From Nocardia crassostreae (GTDB taxonomy: Bacteria > Actinomycetota > Actinomycetes > Mycobacteriales > Mycobacteriaceae), in NCBI RefSeq assembly GCF_001613405.1, contig NZ_BDCH01000020.1, forward strand, positions 365,100-429,099: DNA of 64,000 nt, in the 5' to 3' direction. The position numbers and the translations under genes are program-made. Each line of letters opens with the position of its first letter. The stretch's first letter is position 1. The notes under the pieces were generated by a model that made no database searches, was not told the DNA's origin, and saw only the letters and a list, made by a program, of their open reading frames with translations. This document shows positions 8,884-17,667 of this stretch, in pieces.

Positions 8884-9840
8884 TTACGTCCTGTACTTGT
8901 CCGTGGCTTCCACCAGATGGTGGGTGATACCGGGTTCGGCGGCGGCGTGACCGGCATCGGGCACCAGGTGCAGTTCCGAATTGGGCCAGACCTTGCGCAG
9001 ATCCCAGGCGCTCACGGCCGGGCACACCACGTCGTAGCGGCCCTGCACGATCACCCCGGGAATGTGCGCGATGCGGTCGATATCGCGCAGCAGCTGCCCC
9101 TCGTCGAGGAAGCCGCGATGGTGGAAGTAGTGGTTCTCGATGCGGGCGAAGGCCAGCGCGAAGCGCGGATCGGCCGATTCGGCGACCCGATCCGGTTGGG
9201 GCAGCAGGGAACTCGTGGCGCCCTCCCAGGTTGACCACGCGACGGCCGCGTCGGTGGCGAGCTTCTCGTCGGAGGAATGTAGCAAGCGGTGGTAGGCCTC
9301 CACCAGATCACCGCCGCGCTCTGCTTCCGGCACCGGCGCCAGGAACTTCTCCCACTCGTCGGGGTACACGTACCCCGCAGCGCCATTGTAATACCAGTCG
9401 ATTTCCTTGCGCCGCAACAGGAATATCCCGCGCAAGATCAGCTCGGTGACCCGGTTCGGATGGGTCTGGGCGTACGCCAGCGCGAGCGTCGAACCCCAGG
9501 AACCGCCGAAGACCTGCCAGCGCTCCACGCCCAGATGGGTGCGCAGCGCCTCGATATCGCGCACCAGATGCCAGGTGGTATTGGCCTCCAGCGTGGCGCC
9601 GTCGGCGATATGCGGCACCGACCGCCCGCAGCCGCGCTGATCGAACAGCACGATCCGGTACGCCTCGGGATCGAAGAACTGCCGATGGAACGGCGCGGTG
9701 CCGCCGCCGGGCCCGCCGTGCAGGAACACCACCGGCTTACCGGCCGGATTCCCGCTGACCTCCCAATGGATCCGCTGGCCGTCGCCGACGTCCAGCAGGC
9801 CCTGCTCGTACGGCTCGATCGCCGGGTACAGGGTGCGCAT
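8884..9840 (-). CDS. pip: Proline iminopeptidase (S33 alpha/beta hydrolase)
   Basis: A 318-residue cytosolic aminopeptidase that removes N-terminal proline. Family motifs are complete: the oxyanion HGGPGGGTAPFH, VLFDQRGCGRSVPH, the nucleophile elbow GGSWGSTLALAYAQTHP, and downstream Asp (VQGRYDVVCP) and His (DAGHAAAEPG). ATG at 9838-9840 starts with RTLYPAIEPYEQGLLDVGDG, the normal N terminus of the family; longer upstream readings are spurious. The start overlaps the stop of the upstream lipoprotein gene, and the CHAD gene follows at once, so the three genes form one minus-strand unit. Confidence 0.95.
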   Translation of the reverse strand: MRTLYPAIEPYEQGLLDVGDGQRIHWEVSGNPAGKPVVFLHGGPGGGTAPFHRQFFDPEAYRIVLFDQRGCGRSVPHIADGATLEANTTWHLVRDIEALRTHLGVERWQVFGGSWGSTLALAYAQTHPNRVTELILRGIFLLRRKEIDWYYNGAAGYVYPDEWEKFLAPVPEAERGGDLVEAYHRLLHSSDEKLATDAAVAWSTWEGATSSLLPQPDRVAESADPRFALAFARIENHYFHHRGFLDEGQLLRDIDRIAHIPGVIVQGRYDVVCPAVSAWDLRKVWPNSELHLVPDAGHAAAEPGITHHLVEATDKYRT

Positions 9841-10322
9841 CAGAACGCGATTCCCGCGGCCATGGACTGCAGGTTCAGCGCCGAGAGCACCTGATCCCGC
9901 ACATCCGGGCAATTGGCGATCATGATGCGGTCCACCACGTCCTTGTCGCCCAGCACCTGCATATTGATGCCGCCATTGCGCAGCGCCCACTCGTGCACGG
10001 CGGTATTGAGCGCGATGGCGCCCAGCGTCGGACCCTGCACGCGCCAGTCCGAGAGCTGCGGGCGAATCAGATCGCAGAGCTGCACGGCGGCGGCATCGGA
10101 GACGGTCACCTTGCCGCCCTCGGTGCCGGGCGCGGCGGTGGTGCCGCTGGTGGTGGGCGCCTTGGTGGTGCTGGAGGGCTTGCTCGTACCGCTCGGCTGC
10201 CCGGACCCCGTGGTCGTACCGCCTCCGCAGCCAGCGGTCAGGGCGACGGTCGCCGCCGTGGCCACCAGCAATAACGGCGTACGCCGGTTCCGGAGGATGC
10301 TCGTCCAACGGGTTTTCGACAT
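9840..10322 (-). CDS. Putative lipoprotein with Thr/Ser-rich linker
   Basis: A 160-residue exported protein. The N terminus has basic residues and a hydrophobic core (TPLLLVATAATVAL) ending in a lipobox LTAGC, so lipid anchoring at the outer face of the membrane is expected. A Gly/Thr/Ser/Pro-rich linker (about residues 30-75) leads to a globular C-terminal part of about 85 residues with CDLIRPQLSDWRVQGPTLG. It resembles small mycobacterial-type secreted proteins of unknown role. ATG 10322 is favoured: AAAGGGAA lies just upstream, and a longer reading to 10400 would put charged residues before the signal peptide. Confidence 0.75.
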   Translation of the reverse strand: MSKTRWTSILRNRRTPLLLVATAATVALTAGCGGGTTTGSGQPSGTSKPSSTTKAPTTSGTTAAPGTEGGKVTVSDAAAVQLCDLIRPQLSDWRVQGPTLGAIALNTAVHEWALRNGGINMQVLGDKDVVDRIMIANCPDVRDQVLSALNLQSMAAGIAF

Positions 10323-10403
10323 TGGTTCCCTTTGATCGATCGATGACTCTCTTGGCAACGAGTCTGCCATCGATTTCCCAGGGGAGTCCGGGCTATGCAC
10401 AAC

Positions 10404-10446
10404 GAATGCTCACGTTCATAGCTATCGGCTATGTACGTGAGCATTC
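10404..10446. repeat. Long palindrome between panB and the lipoprotein gene
   Basis: GAATGCTCACGT (10404-10415) pairs with ACGTGAGCATTC (10435-10446); after one T/T mismatch, CATAGC (10417-10422) pairs with GCTATG (10428-10433) around a 5-base loop. It lies 12 bases beyond the panB stop and upstream of the lipoprotein gene on the same strand. It may be the panB terminator without a U-run, or an operator for the next gene. Confidence 0.6.
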
Positions 10447-10457
10447 CCGTCTGTCGA

Positions 10458-11309
10458 TCAGAAGCTGTGTTCCGGTCCCGGGAACACGCCGCGCCGCACT
10501 TCCTCGGCGTAAGCGATTGCGGCATTGCGCAATTCGTCGCCCACCGCGCCGAACTGCTTGACGAACTTGGCGGTCTTGCCGCTGGTGTAGCCGACCATGT
10601 CCTGCCAGACCAGCACCTGGGCGTCGGTATCGACACCCGCCCCGATGCCGACGGTCGGAATGGTGAGCTTGCGGGTGACCTGACCGGCCAGCTCGGCCGG
10701 GACCATCTCCATGACTACCGAGAACGCCCCGGCCTCCTGCACCGCAATGGCATCGGCGATGAGCTGGTCGGCCCCGTCGCCGCGGCCCTGGACGCGGAAG
10801 CCGCCGAGGGTGTTGACGCTCTGCGGGGTGAAGCCGATGTGCGCCATCACCGGGATGCCCGCGGCGGTGATCTTGTGGATATGGTCGGCGACGCGTTCGC
10901 CGCCCTCCAGCTTCACCGCGTGCGCGCCGCCCTCCTTCATGAAGCGCACGGCCGTGGCGAGGGCCTGCTCCGGGGAGGACTCGTAGGTGCCGAACGGCAG
11001 ATCGGCCACCACCAGCGCATGCGGCGCGCCCTTGACCACACCGCGCACCAGCGGAATCAGCTCATCGGCCGACACCGCGACCGTGGTGTCGTAGCCGTAG
11101 ACGACATTGGCCGCCGAATCGCCGACCAGCAGCACCGGAATACCGGCCTCCTCGAACAGCCGCGCCGTGGAGTAGTCGTAGGCGGTGAGCATGGACCACT
11201 TCTCACCGGCCTGCTTCATCTGCTGCAGATGATGCACACGTGTCTTGCGCTTCGCCGTCTTGGCGGGAGCGGCACCGTAGGCAGGGGTTTCCGCATCGGA
11301 TACGGACAT
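10458..11309 (-). CDS. panB: 3-methyl-2-oxobutanoate hydroxymethyltransferase (ketopantoate synthase)
   Basis: PanB transfers a hydroxymethyl group from 5,10-methylene-tetrahydrofolate to alpha-ketoisovalerate, the first committed step to pantothenate and CoA. The 283-residue protein shows the TIM-barrel motifs: MLTAYDYSTARLFEEAGIPVLLVGDS (metal-binding Asp), VADLPFGTYESSPEQA, AVKLEGG and IPVMAHIGFTPQSVNTLGGFRVQG. Two ATG codons are adjacent (11310-11312 and 11307-11309); the second has better spacing from GAGGGA. It is divergent from the CaeA-like gene with about 255 bases between, and sits near rnpB, caeA and glnA2 as in mycobacteria. Confidence 0.97.
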   Translation of the reverse strand: MSVSDAETPAYGAAPAKTAKRKTRVHHLQQMKQAGEKWSMLTAYDYSTARLFEEAGIPVLLVGDSAANVVYGYDTTVAVSADELIPLVRGVVKGAPHALVVADLPFGTYESSPEQALATAVRFMKEGGAHAVKLEGGERVADHIHKITAAGIPVMAHIGFTPQSVNTLGGFRVQGRGDGADQLIADAIAVQEAGAFSVVMEMVPAELAGQVTRKLTIPTVGIGAGVDTDAQVLVWQDMVGYTSGKTAKFVKQFGAVGDELRNAAIAYAEEVRRGVFPGPEHSF

Positions 11310-11564
11310 CATCGTCCCTCTTTCGTCGTTCCTCGAGGCCCAAGCGCGGGTCCCCGGGGGGTTCTGACGCTCCTCAGTGTGCCACCGGAGACGCCCCGTC
11401 CGACGATGCAATTGCTCACATCCAGCCCCGCCCTCGGCGGCATCGAACTCCTTCCGTTATCCGCGGCTCGTTGCGGGTACCTGCTGCGGGTGCGATCTAC
11501 AGGGGACGTGCGCGGTAACCGAAGGGATGCAGGGGTGCGAAACGTGGGATGGCACGATCGGGGC

Positions 11565-13082
11565 ATGGGTTTGATGCGAACCGGCCGGGCCGCGCTCGCC
11601 GCGCTGACGCTGGCGCTGACCGCGGCATCCTGCTCCTTCTCGGTGGACGGGAATCCGACGGCCCCCGCGCCGGCGGGGCTCGGGCAGTACTACAGCCAGA
11701 AGGTGAGCTGGGGGAGTTGCGCCGATTTCGGGGAGGATATGCCCTCCGACGCCGAGTGCACCCGGGTGAAAGTGCCGGTGGACTACGAGAATCCGGACGG
11801 TGCGCAGGCGCAGATCGCCCTCTCGCGGATCCGGGCCACCGGTGACAAGATCGGCTCGCTGCTGTTCAATCCGGGCGGTCCGGGCGTGCCCGGCCTGTCC
11901 ATGGCCGGACTGGCCGACGGCACCGAACTGGCCGAGCGCTTCGACCGCGTCGGCTTCGATCCGCGCGGCATCGGGGCCTCGCTGCCCGCCATCAGCTGCC
12001 TGACCGCCAGTGAGAACGACGCCGAGCGCGCGGAACCCAATACCGACAACTCGCCCGCCGGTATCGCCGCCGCCGAGGCCGACAACAAGCAGTACGCCGA
12101 CAAGTGCGCCGAGCGCACCGGCAAGGATTTCCTCGCCCACGTCGGCACCCGCGAGGTCGTGCAGGACATGGACGTGATCCGCGCCGCGCTCGGCGACGAC
12201 AAGCTCAGCTACGTCGGCTACTCCTACGGCACCCGCCTCGGCTATACCTACGCCGAGAAGTTCCCGGACAAGGTGCGCGCCCTGGTGCTCGACGGCGCGC
12301 TGGACCCGCAACAGGATCCGGTCGAGGAATCGGTGCTGCAGGCCGCCAGCTTCCAGAAGGCCTTCGACGCCTATGTCGCCGAATGCAGCACCAAGCCCGG
12401 CTGCCCGCTCGGCCAGGATCCCGCCCAGGCCGTCACCAAGTTCCGCGAGCTGGTGAACCCGCTGTGGGACAAGCCCGTTCCCACCGAGGACGGCCGCGGG
12501 CTGCACTACGGCGACGCCATTACCGGCGTCCAGCAGACCCTGTACTCCAATCGCTTCTGGCCCGCGCTCACCAAGGGCCTGAGCGAACTGGCGCAGGGCC
12601 GCGGCGAAACCCTGCTCGCCCTCGCCGATATGTACGACGGCCGCCGCGAGGACGGCACCTACGACAACAGCGGCGATGCCTTCAATGCCATCCGCTGCGT
12701 GGACGATCCGCCGGTCACCGACCGCTCCATCGCCGCCAAGCAGGATGCCGAATACCGCCGCGTGGCCCCCTTCATCGACGACGGCCACGGCAGCGATGCT
12801 GCGCCGCTCGAACTGTGCGCCACCTGGCCGGTTCCCAATACGAGCACCCCGCATCGCATTTCGATCCCCGGCCTGCCCAAGACCGTGGTGATCTCCACCA
12901 CTGAGGACCCGGCCACCCCCTATCAGGCCGGTGTCGACCTGGCCGAGCAGCTGGGCGCGGCACTCATCACCTACAACGGGACCCGGCACACCATCTCGCT
13001 GTCGGGCGAGGCGTGCGTGGACGACCCGGTCATCGCCTACCTCGTGGATCTGAAGGAGCCCGCCCAGGGCCTCACCTGCTGA
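11565..13082 (+). CDS. CaeA/Hip1-like alpha/beta hydrolase lipoprotein (TAP family protease)
   Basis: This 505-residue exported serine hydrolase is like mycobacterial Rv2224c (CaeA/Hip1). The N terminus carries a signal peptide with lipobox LTAASC (Cys about residue 23). The alpha/beta fold shows LLFNPGGPGVPG as oxyanion segment, FDPRGIGAS, the nucleophile elbow YVGYSYGTRLG, and a C-terminal TAP-like domain with Asp in STTEDPATPYQ and His in NGTRHTIS. In the family this enzyme acts at the cell envelope as esterase/protease. ATG 11565 starts directly at the signal peptide; a second in-frame ATG is at 11574. It precedes glnA2 as in mycobacteria. Confidence 0.92.
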   Translation: MGLMRTGRAALAALTLALTAASCSFSVDGNPTAPAPAGLGQYYSQKVSWGSCADFGEDMPSDAECTRVKVPVDYENPDGAQAQIALSRIRATGDKIGSLLFNPGGPGVPGLSMAGLADGTELAERFDRVGFDPRGIGASLPAISCLTASENDAERAEPNTDNSPAGIAAAEADNKQYADKCAERTGKDFLAHVGTREVVQDMDVIRAALGDDKLSYVGYSYGTRLGYTYAEKFPDKVRALVLDGALDPQQDPVEESVLQAASFQKAFDAYVAECSTKPGCPLGQDPAQAVTKFRELVNPLWDKPVPTEDGRGLHYGDAITGVQQTLYSNRFWPALTKGLSELAQGRGETLLALADMYDGRREDGTYDNSGDAFNAIRCVDDPPVTDRSIAAKQDAEYRRVAPFIDDGHGSDAAPLELCATWPVPNTSTPHRISIPGLPKTVVISTTEDPATPYQAGVDLAEQLGAALITYNGTRHTISLSGEACVDDPVIAYLVDLKEPAQGLTC

Positions 13083-13157
13083 AGGCGAGGCAGACATGCC
13101 GAAGGTTTCATCCCCTATGTAACACGGATTTAACTCCGGTTCCCTACGCTCGCGGTC

Positions 13158-14498
13158 ATGGACCGTCAGAAGGAATTCGTCCTCCGCACGCTCGAAGAGC
13201 GCGATATTCGTTTCGTGCGCCTGTGGTTCACCGATGTTCTGGGCTATCTCAAGTCCGTGGCCATCGCTCCGGCCGAGCTGGAGGGCGCGTTCGAAGAGGG
13301 CATCGGGTTCGACGGATCCGCCATCGAGGGGTTTGCCCGCGTGTCCGAGGCGGACATGGTGGCCAAGCCGGACCCGTCCACCTTCCAGGTGCTGCCGTGG
13401 TCGACCTCCAAGGGGCATCAGCACTCCGCGCGCATGTTCTGCGATATCGCCATGCCCGACGGTTCGCCGTCCTGGGCCGATCCGCGGCACGTGCTGCGCC
13501 GCCAGCTGAACAAGGCCGCCGACCTGGGCTTCAGCTGCTATGTGCATCCGGAGATCGAGTTCTTCCTGCTCAAGCCCGGCCCGATGGACGGCTCCACGCC
13601 GATCCCGGTCGACAATGGCGGGTTCTTCGATCAGGCCGTGCACGACGAGGCGCCCAACTTCCGCCGCCACGCCATCGACGCGCTCGAGTCCATGGGCATC
13701 TCGGTGGAGTTCAGCCATCACGAGGGCGCGCCCGGCCAGCAGGAGATCGACCTGCGCTACGCCGACGCGCTGTCCATGGCCGACAATGTCATGACCTTCC
13801 GCTACCTGATCAAGGAAGTGGCCATCGACGAGAACGTGCGCGCCACGTTCATGCCGAAGCCCTTCGCCGATCACCCGGGTTCGGCCATGCACACGCATAT
13901 GAGCCTGTTCGAGGGCGAGCAGAACGCCTTCCACGATCCGGACGATCCGATCAACCTGTCGGAAACGGCGCGCGCGTTCATCGCGGGCATTCTCGAGCAC
14001 GCGCACGAGATCAGCGCCGTCACCAACCAGTGGGTGAACTCCTACAAGCGCCTCGTGCACGGCGGCGAGGCCCCGACGGCCGCCTCGTGGGGTCGCTCCA
14101 ACCGGTCGGCGCTGGTGCGCGTTCCGATGTACACGCCGAACAAGTCGTCCTCGCGCCGCGTCGAGATCCGCAGCCCTGACAGCGCCTGCAACCCGTACCT
14201 GGCCTTCGCGGTGCTGCTGGCCGCGGGCCTGCGCGGTATCGAGAAGGGCTACACGCTGCCGCCGGAGGCCGAGGACGACGTGTGGTCGCTGACCGCCGCC
14301 GAGCGTCGCGCCATGGGCTTCCGCGAACTGCCCGCAAGCCTGGACGAGGCGCTGAAGAACATGGAGAAGTCCGAACTGGTCGCCGAGACCCTGGGCGAGC
14401 ACGTCTTCGACTTCTTCCTGCGCAACAAGCGCCGTGAGTGGGCGGGCTACCGCAATCAGGTGACGCCCTACGAGCTCAAGGAATACCTGGGCCTGTAG
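13158..14498 (+). CDS. glnA2: Glutamine synthetase GlnA2-type
   Basis: A 446-residue type I glutamine synthetase homolog of the GlnA2 branch. It has the beta-grasp start (FVLRTLEERDIRFVRLWFTDVLG), metal-binding HPEIEFFLLK and VEFSHHEGAPGQQEID, the ATP/Glu loop AMHTHMSLF, and NRSALVRVPMYT. The segment where GlnA1 carries the adenylylated Tyr reads DDVWSLTAAERR, so that Tyr is absent and control by GlnE at this site is not expected. A partial GlnR-like half site (GTAAC, six bases, TTAAC) occurs at 13119-13134. A strong terminator follows. Its physiological role is less certain than that of glnA1. Confidence 0.95.
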   Translation: MDRQKEFVLRTLEERDIRFVRLWFTDVLGYLKSVAIAPAELEGAFEEGIGFDGSAIEGFARVSEADMVAKPDPSTFQVLPWSTSKGHQHSARMFCDIAMPDGSPSWADPRHVLRRQLNKAADLGFSCYVHPEIEFFLLKPGPMDGSTPIPVDNGGFFDQAVHDEAPNFRRHAIDALESMGISVEFSHHEGAPGQQEIDLRYADALSMADNVMTFRYLIKEVAIDENVRATFMPKPFADHPGSAMHTHMSLFEGEQNAFHDPDDPINLSETARAFIAGILEHAHEISAVTNQWVNSYKRLVHGGEAPTAASWGRSNRSALVRVPMYTPNKSSSRRVEIRSPDSACNPYLAFAVLLAAGLRGIEKGYTLPPEAEDDVWSLTAAERRAMGFRELPASLDEALKNMEKSELVAETLGEHVFDFFLRNKRREWAGYRNQVTPYELKEYLGL

Positions 14499-14513
14499 GC
14501 GGCCGTAGCGTTC

Positions 14514-14548
14514 AAGGGGTTCGAGGGCACAGCCCTCTAACCCCTTTT
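14514..14548 (+). terminator. Intrinsic terminator of glnA2
   Basis: AAGGGGTT (14514-14521) and GAGGG (14523-14527) pair with CCCTC (14533-14537) and AACCCCTT (14539-14546), with a C/T mismatch and a CACAG loop, followed by TT. It separates glnA2 from glnE. Confidence 0.9.
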
Positions 14549-14631
14549 GCTTTCCGGTTCGCGGCGAACGGGCAACGATGTCTCCTTTGGGAGGGTTGGC
14601 CGGGACGTCCCATGTGCGTGACATGTAATTT

Positions 14632-17600
14632 ATGGGCATGGTCCGGCCACCGACGTCCCGTTCCGTTGTTCCCGGTGTTGGAAGGCTCGGTCTGCTCGAG
14701 CCGACTGCCGCCGACTCGCTGCGGGAGTTGGCGTGGGACAACGCAGAGAGTGTTCCGCTGCTGTGGGCGCTCTCGCGCTCACCCGATGCGGATTTGGCGT
14801 TGCTCACGCTCATCCGATTGCGGGAACGGCTCGGAAACGACTGGAAGGCGCTGGATTCCGCGCTGAGGACCGATGCCTCGCTGCGCGGGCGGCTACTGGC
14901 GCTGATCGGGTCGTCCAGCGCGTTCGCCGATCATCTGGTGGCCGATCCGGGGGCGTGGCAGCTGCTGCGGCACGAACTGCCCTCGCGCGAGGATCTGCTG
15001 GCGGATCTGCTGGCCGCGGTACAGGCGGAACCGGAGACGGGGCCCAATGCCGGGCCCATGATGTTCCGCGCGGGGATCATCGGACCGGAGGCTATCGCCC
15101 TGCTGCGCAAGCAGTATCGCGATCAGCTCATGCTGCTGGCCGCCACCGATCTGGCGGCGACCGTCGAGAATGAACCGGTACTGCCGTACCAGCGGGTGGG
15201 GCGGCATCTGACCGATCTCGCCGACGCCGCGCTGACCGCGGCGCTGTCGGTGGCCGTCGCGCGGGTGTGCGCGGACCGGCCCATGCCCGCACAGGTGTCC
15301 GTCATCGCCATGGGCAAATGCGGTGCGCGGGAACTGAACTACGTCTCCGATGTGGATGTCATCTTCGTCGCCGAACCGGCCGACACCACCGCCACCCGGG
15401 TGGCCGCGGAGATGATGACGGTGGCCGGGTCCGCCTTCTTCGAGGTCGACGCGGCGCTGCGGCCGGAGGGCAAGGCCGGTGCGCTGGTGCGCACGCTGGA
15501 CTCGCATATCGCCTATTACAAGCGCTGGGCGCGGACCTGGGAATTCCAGGCGCTGCTCAAGATGCGGCCCGCCACCGGCGATCTCGAACTCGGCGAGAAG
15601 TACCGGGACGCGCTGATGCCCATGGTGTGGGCGGCCTCCGAACGCCCGGACTTCGTCGCCGATGTGCAGGCCATGCGCCGCCGGGTCGAGGATCTGGTGC
15701 CCGCCGATCTGCGCGAGCGCGAGCTCAAACTCGGGCACGGCAGTCTGCGCGATGTCGAATTCGCCGTGCAGCTACTGCAATTGGTGCACGGCAAGGCCGA
15801 TGAATCGCTGCATGTGCAGGGGACCGTGGAGGCGTTGACGGCCTTGGCGGCGGGCGGGTACGTTGGACGTGACGATGCCGCCAATCTCACCGCCTCCTAC
15901 GAATTCCTGCGGTTGCTCGAGCACCGGCTGCAGTTGCAGCGGCTCAAGCGGACGCACACGCTGCCCGCCCCGGAGGACGAGGAGGGCATGCGCTGGCTGG
16001 CGCGGGCCGCGCATATGCGGCCCGATGGGCGGCAGGATGCGGTCGGGGTGCTGACCAGCGAGATCAAGCGCAACGCACTGCGGGTGCGGCGGTTGCACGC
16101 CAAACTGTTCTATCGGCCGCTGCTGGAGTCGGTGGCGCGCCTGGACGCCGACAATCTGCGACTCAGCCCGCAGGCGGCGGTGCGGCAGTTGGCGGCGCTG
16201 GGTTATGTGGCGCCGGAGAACGCGCTCGGGCATCTGAAGGCGCTCACCGGGGAGGTCGGGCGCAAGGGGCGCATTCAGGCGTTGCTGCTGCCCACGCTGC
16301 TCGAATGGCTCGGGGAGACACCGAATCCCGATGCGGGCCTGCTCGCCTACCGGCGCGTGTCGGAGGGCCTGGACAATGAGATCTGGTTCCTGCGCGAACT
16401 GCGCGACGAGGGCGCCATCGCGCAGCGGTTGATGATCGTGCTCGGCTCCTCGGCCTACCTGCCGGATCTGCTCATCAATGCGCCCGAAACCATCCGCATG
16501 TACGCCGACGGCCCGGACGGCCCGCTGCTGCTGGCCCCGGAGCCCAGTGATGTGGCGCGCGGAATCCTTTCCGGCACCGGCCGATACAACTCCGCCAAAC
16601 GCGCCGTCACCACCGCGCGCTCGCTGCGCCGCCACGAACTGGCGCGCGTGGCCTCCGCCGATGTGCTCGGCATGCTCGATGTGCCGCAGGTGTGCGCGGC
16701 GCTGTCCTCGGTCTGGATCGCGACCCTCGAGGCCGCGCTGCAGGCCGCCATTCGCGCCAGCGAGGCCGAACTCGGCAAACCGGCTCCGGCCGATTTCGCC
16801 GTCATCGGCATGGGACGACTGGGCGGTATGGAACTCGGCTACGGCTCCGACGCGGATGTCCTGTTCGTGTGCGATCCGCGTCCCGGCGAGGACGAGACCG
16901 TCGCCGTCAAATGGGCCATCGGCATTGCCGAACAGGTCCAGCGGTTGCTCGGCGCACCCAGCACCGACCCGCCGCTGCAGGTCGACGCCGCGCTGCGTCC
17001 CGAAGGCCGCAACGGCGCACTGGTCCGCACCCTGGCCGCCTACGCCGCCTACTACGAACAATGGGCCCAGCCCTGGGAAGTCCAAGCGCTGCTGCGCGCC
17101 CACCAGGTCGCGGGCGACCGCGATCTGGGCCTGCGCTTCCTGCACACCATCGATCCCATTCGCTACCCCGCGGGCGGCATGTCCCCCGAAGCGGTGCGCG
17201 AAATCCGCCGCATCAAGGCCAGGGTCGACGCCGAGCGTCTCCCGCGCGGTGCGAACCCGGCCACCCACACCAAACTGGGCCGCGGCGGCCTCGCCGATAT
17301 CGAATGGACCGTGCAACTCCTGCAACTCCAGCACGCCCACGAGTTCCCGGCCCTGCACAACACCTCCACCCTGGAATCCCTCGACGCCATCGAAGCCGCC
17401 GAACTCATCGACCCCGCCGACGCCGAACTCCTCCGCGATGCCTGGCTCACCGCCACCAAGGCCCGCAATGCCCTCGTCCTGGTCCGCGGCAAACCCGCCG
17501 ACCAACTCCCCGGCCCCGGCAACCTCCTCTCCGCCATCGCCCGCGTAGCAGGCTGGCCCAACGACGACGGCAGCGAATTCCTCGACCACTACATGCGCGT

Positions 17601-17652
17601 CACCCGCCGCGCGAAAACCGTGGTGGAGCGCGTCTTCGGCGGCGAACACTAA
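14632..17652 (+). CDS. glnE: Bifunctional glutamine synthetase adenylyltransferase/deadenylylase
   Basis: GlnE attaches AMP to, and removes it from, the regulatory tyrosine of glutamine synthetase according to nitrogen state. The 1006-residue protein has the tandem family architecture: an N-terminal nucleotidyltransferase domain with MGKCGARELNYVSDVDVIFV (about residues 225-245) and a C-terminal one with GMGRLGGMELGYGSDADVLFV (about 725-745), each followed by a helical GlnD-UR-type domain (HGSLRDVEFAVQLLQLVHG; RGGLADIEWTVQLLQLQHA). Length is normal for actinobacteria. ATG 14632 or 14638 could start. Its target GlnA1 lies 19 kb downstream instead of next door. Confidence 0.97.
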   Translation: MGMVRPPTSRSVVPGVGRLGLLEPTAADSLRELAWDNAESVPLLWALSRSPDADLALLTLIRLRERLGNDWKALDSALRTDASLRGRLLALIGSSSAFADHLVADPGAWQLLRHELPSREDLLADLLAAVQAEPETGPNAGPMMFRAGIIGPEAIALLRKQYRDQLMLLAATDLAATVENEPVLPYQRVGRHLTDLADAALTAALSVAVARVCADRPMPAQVSVIAMGKCGARELNYVSDVDVIFVAEPADTTATRVAAEMMTVAGSAFFEVDAALRPEGKAGALVRTLDSHIAYYKRWARTWEFQALLKMRPATGDLELGEKYRDALMPMVWAASERPDFVADVQAMRRRVEDLVPADLRERELKLGHGSLRDVEFAVQLLQLVHGKADESLHVQGTVEALTALAAGGYVGRDDAANLTASYEFLRLLEHRLQLQRLKRTHTLPAPEDEEGMRWLARAAHMRPDGRQDAVGVLTSEIKRNALRVRRLHAKLFYRPLLESVARLDADNLRLSPQAAVRQLAALGYVAPENALGHLKALTGEVGRKGRIQALLLPTLLEWLGETPNPDAGLLAYRRVSEGLDNEIWFLRELRDEGAIAQRLMIVLGSSAYLPDLLINAPETIRMYADGPDGPLLLAPEPSDVARGILSGTGRYNSAKRAVTTARSLRRHELARVASADVLGMLDVPQVCAALSSVWIATLEAALQAAIRASEAELGKPAPADFAVIGMGRLGGMELGYGSDADVLFVCDPRPGEDETVAVKWAIGIAEQVQRLLGAPSTDPPLQVDAALRPEGRNGALVRTLAAYAAYYEQWAQPWEVQALLRAHQVAGDRDLGLRFLHTIDPIRYPAGGMSPEAVREIRRIKARVDAERLPRGANPATHTKLGRGGLADIEWTVQLLQLQHAHEFPALHNTSTLESLDAIEAAELIDPADAELLRDAWLTATKARNALVLVRGKPADQLPGPGNLLSAIARVAGWPNDDGSEFLDHYMRVTRRAKTVVERVFGGEH

Positions 17653-17667
17653 CCCCGCACCAGCACT

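Noticed and set aside
6511..9234. A single 907-residue plus-strand protein
   Set aside because: Only its first part is an RNB ribonuclease; after the C8 run it reads antisense through the CHAD and iminopeptidase genes.
8884..10308. A 474-residue fusion of lipoprotein and iminopeptidase
   Set aside because: The N-terminal part is an out-of-frame reading of the lipoprotein gene; the iminopeptidase starts normally at 9840.
13119..13134. Full GlnR box upstream of glnA2
   Set aside because: Only GTAAC-n6-TTAAC is present; the other two half-sites are absent at the required spacing.
11457..14813. Very long minus-strand open frame (over 1100 codons) across the CaeA-like and glnA2 genes
   Set aside because: It is the mirror of real genes in high-GC DNA; no domain, no start site, and both plus-strand genes are clearly conserved.
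15772..17649. Minus-strand open frame over glnE
   Set aside because: Antisense shadow of the glnE coding sequence with repetitive Gly/Asp/Ala composition and no known fold.
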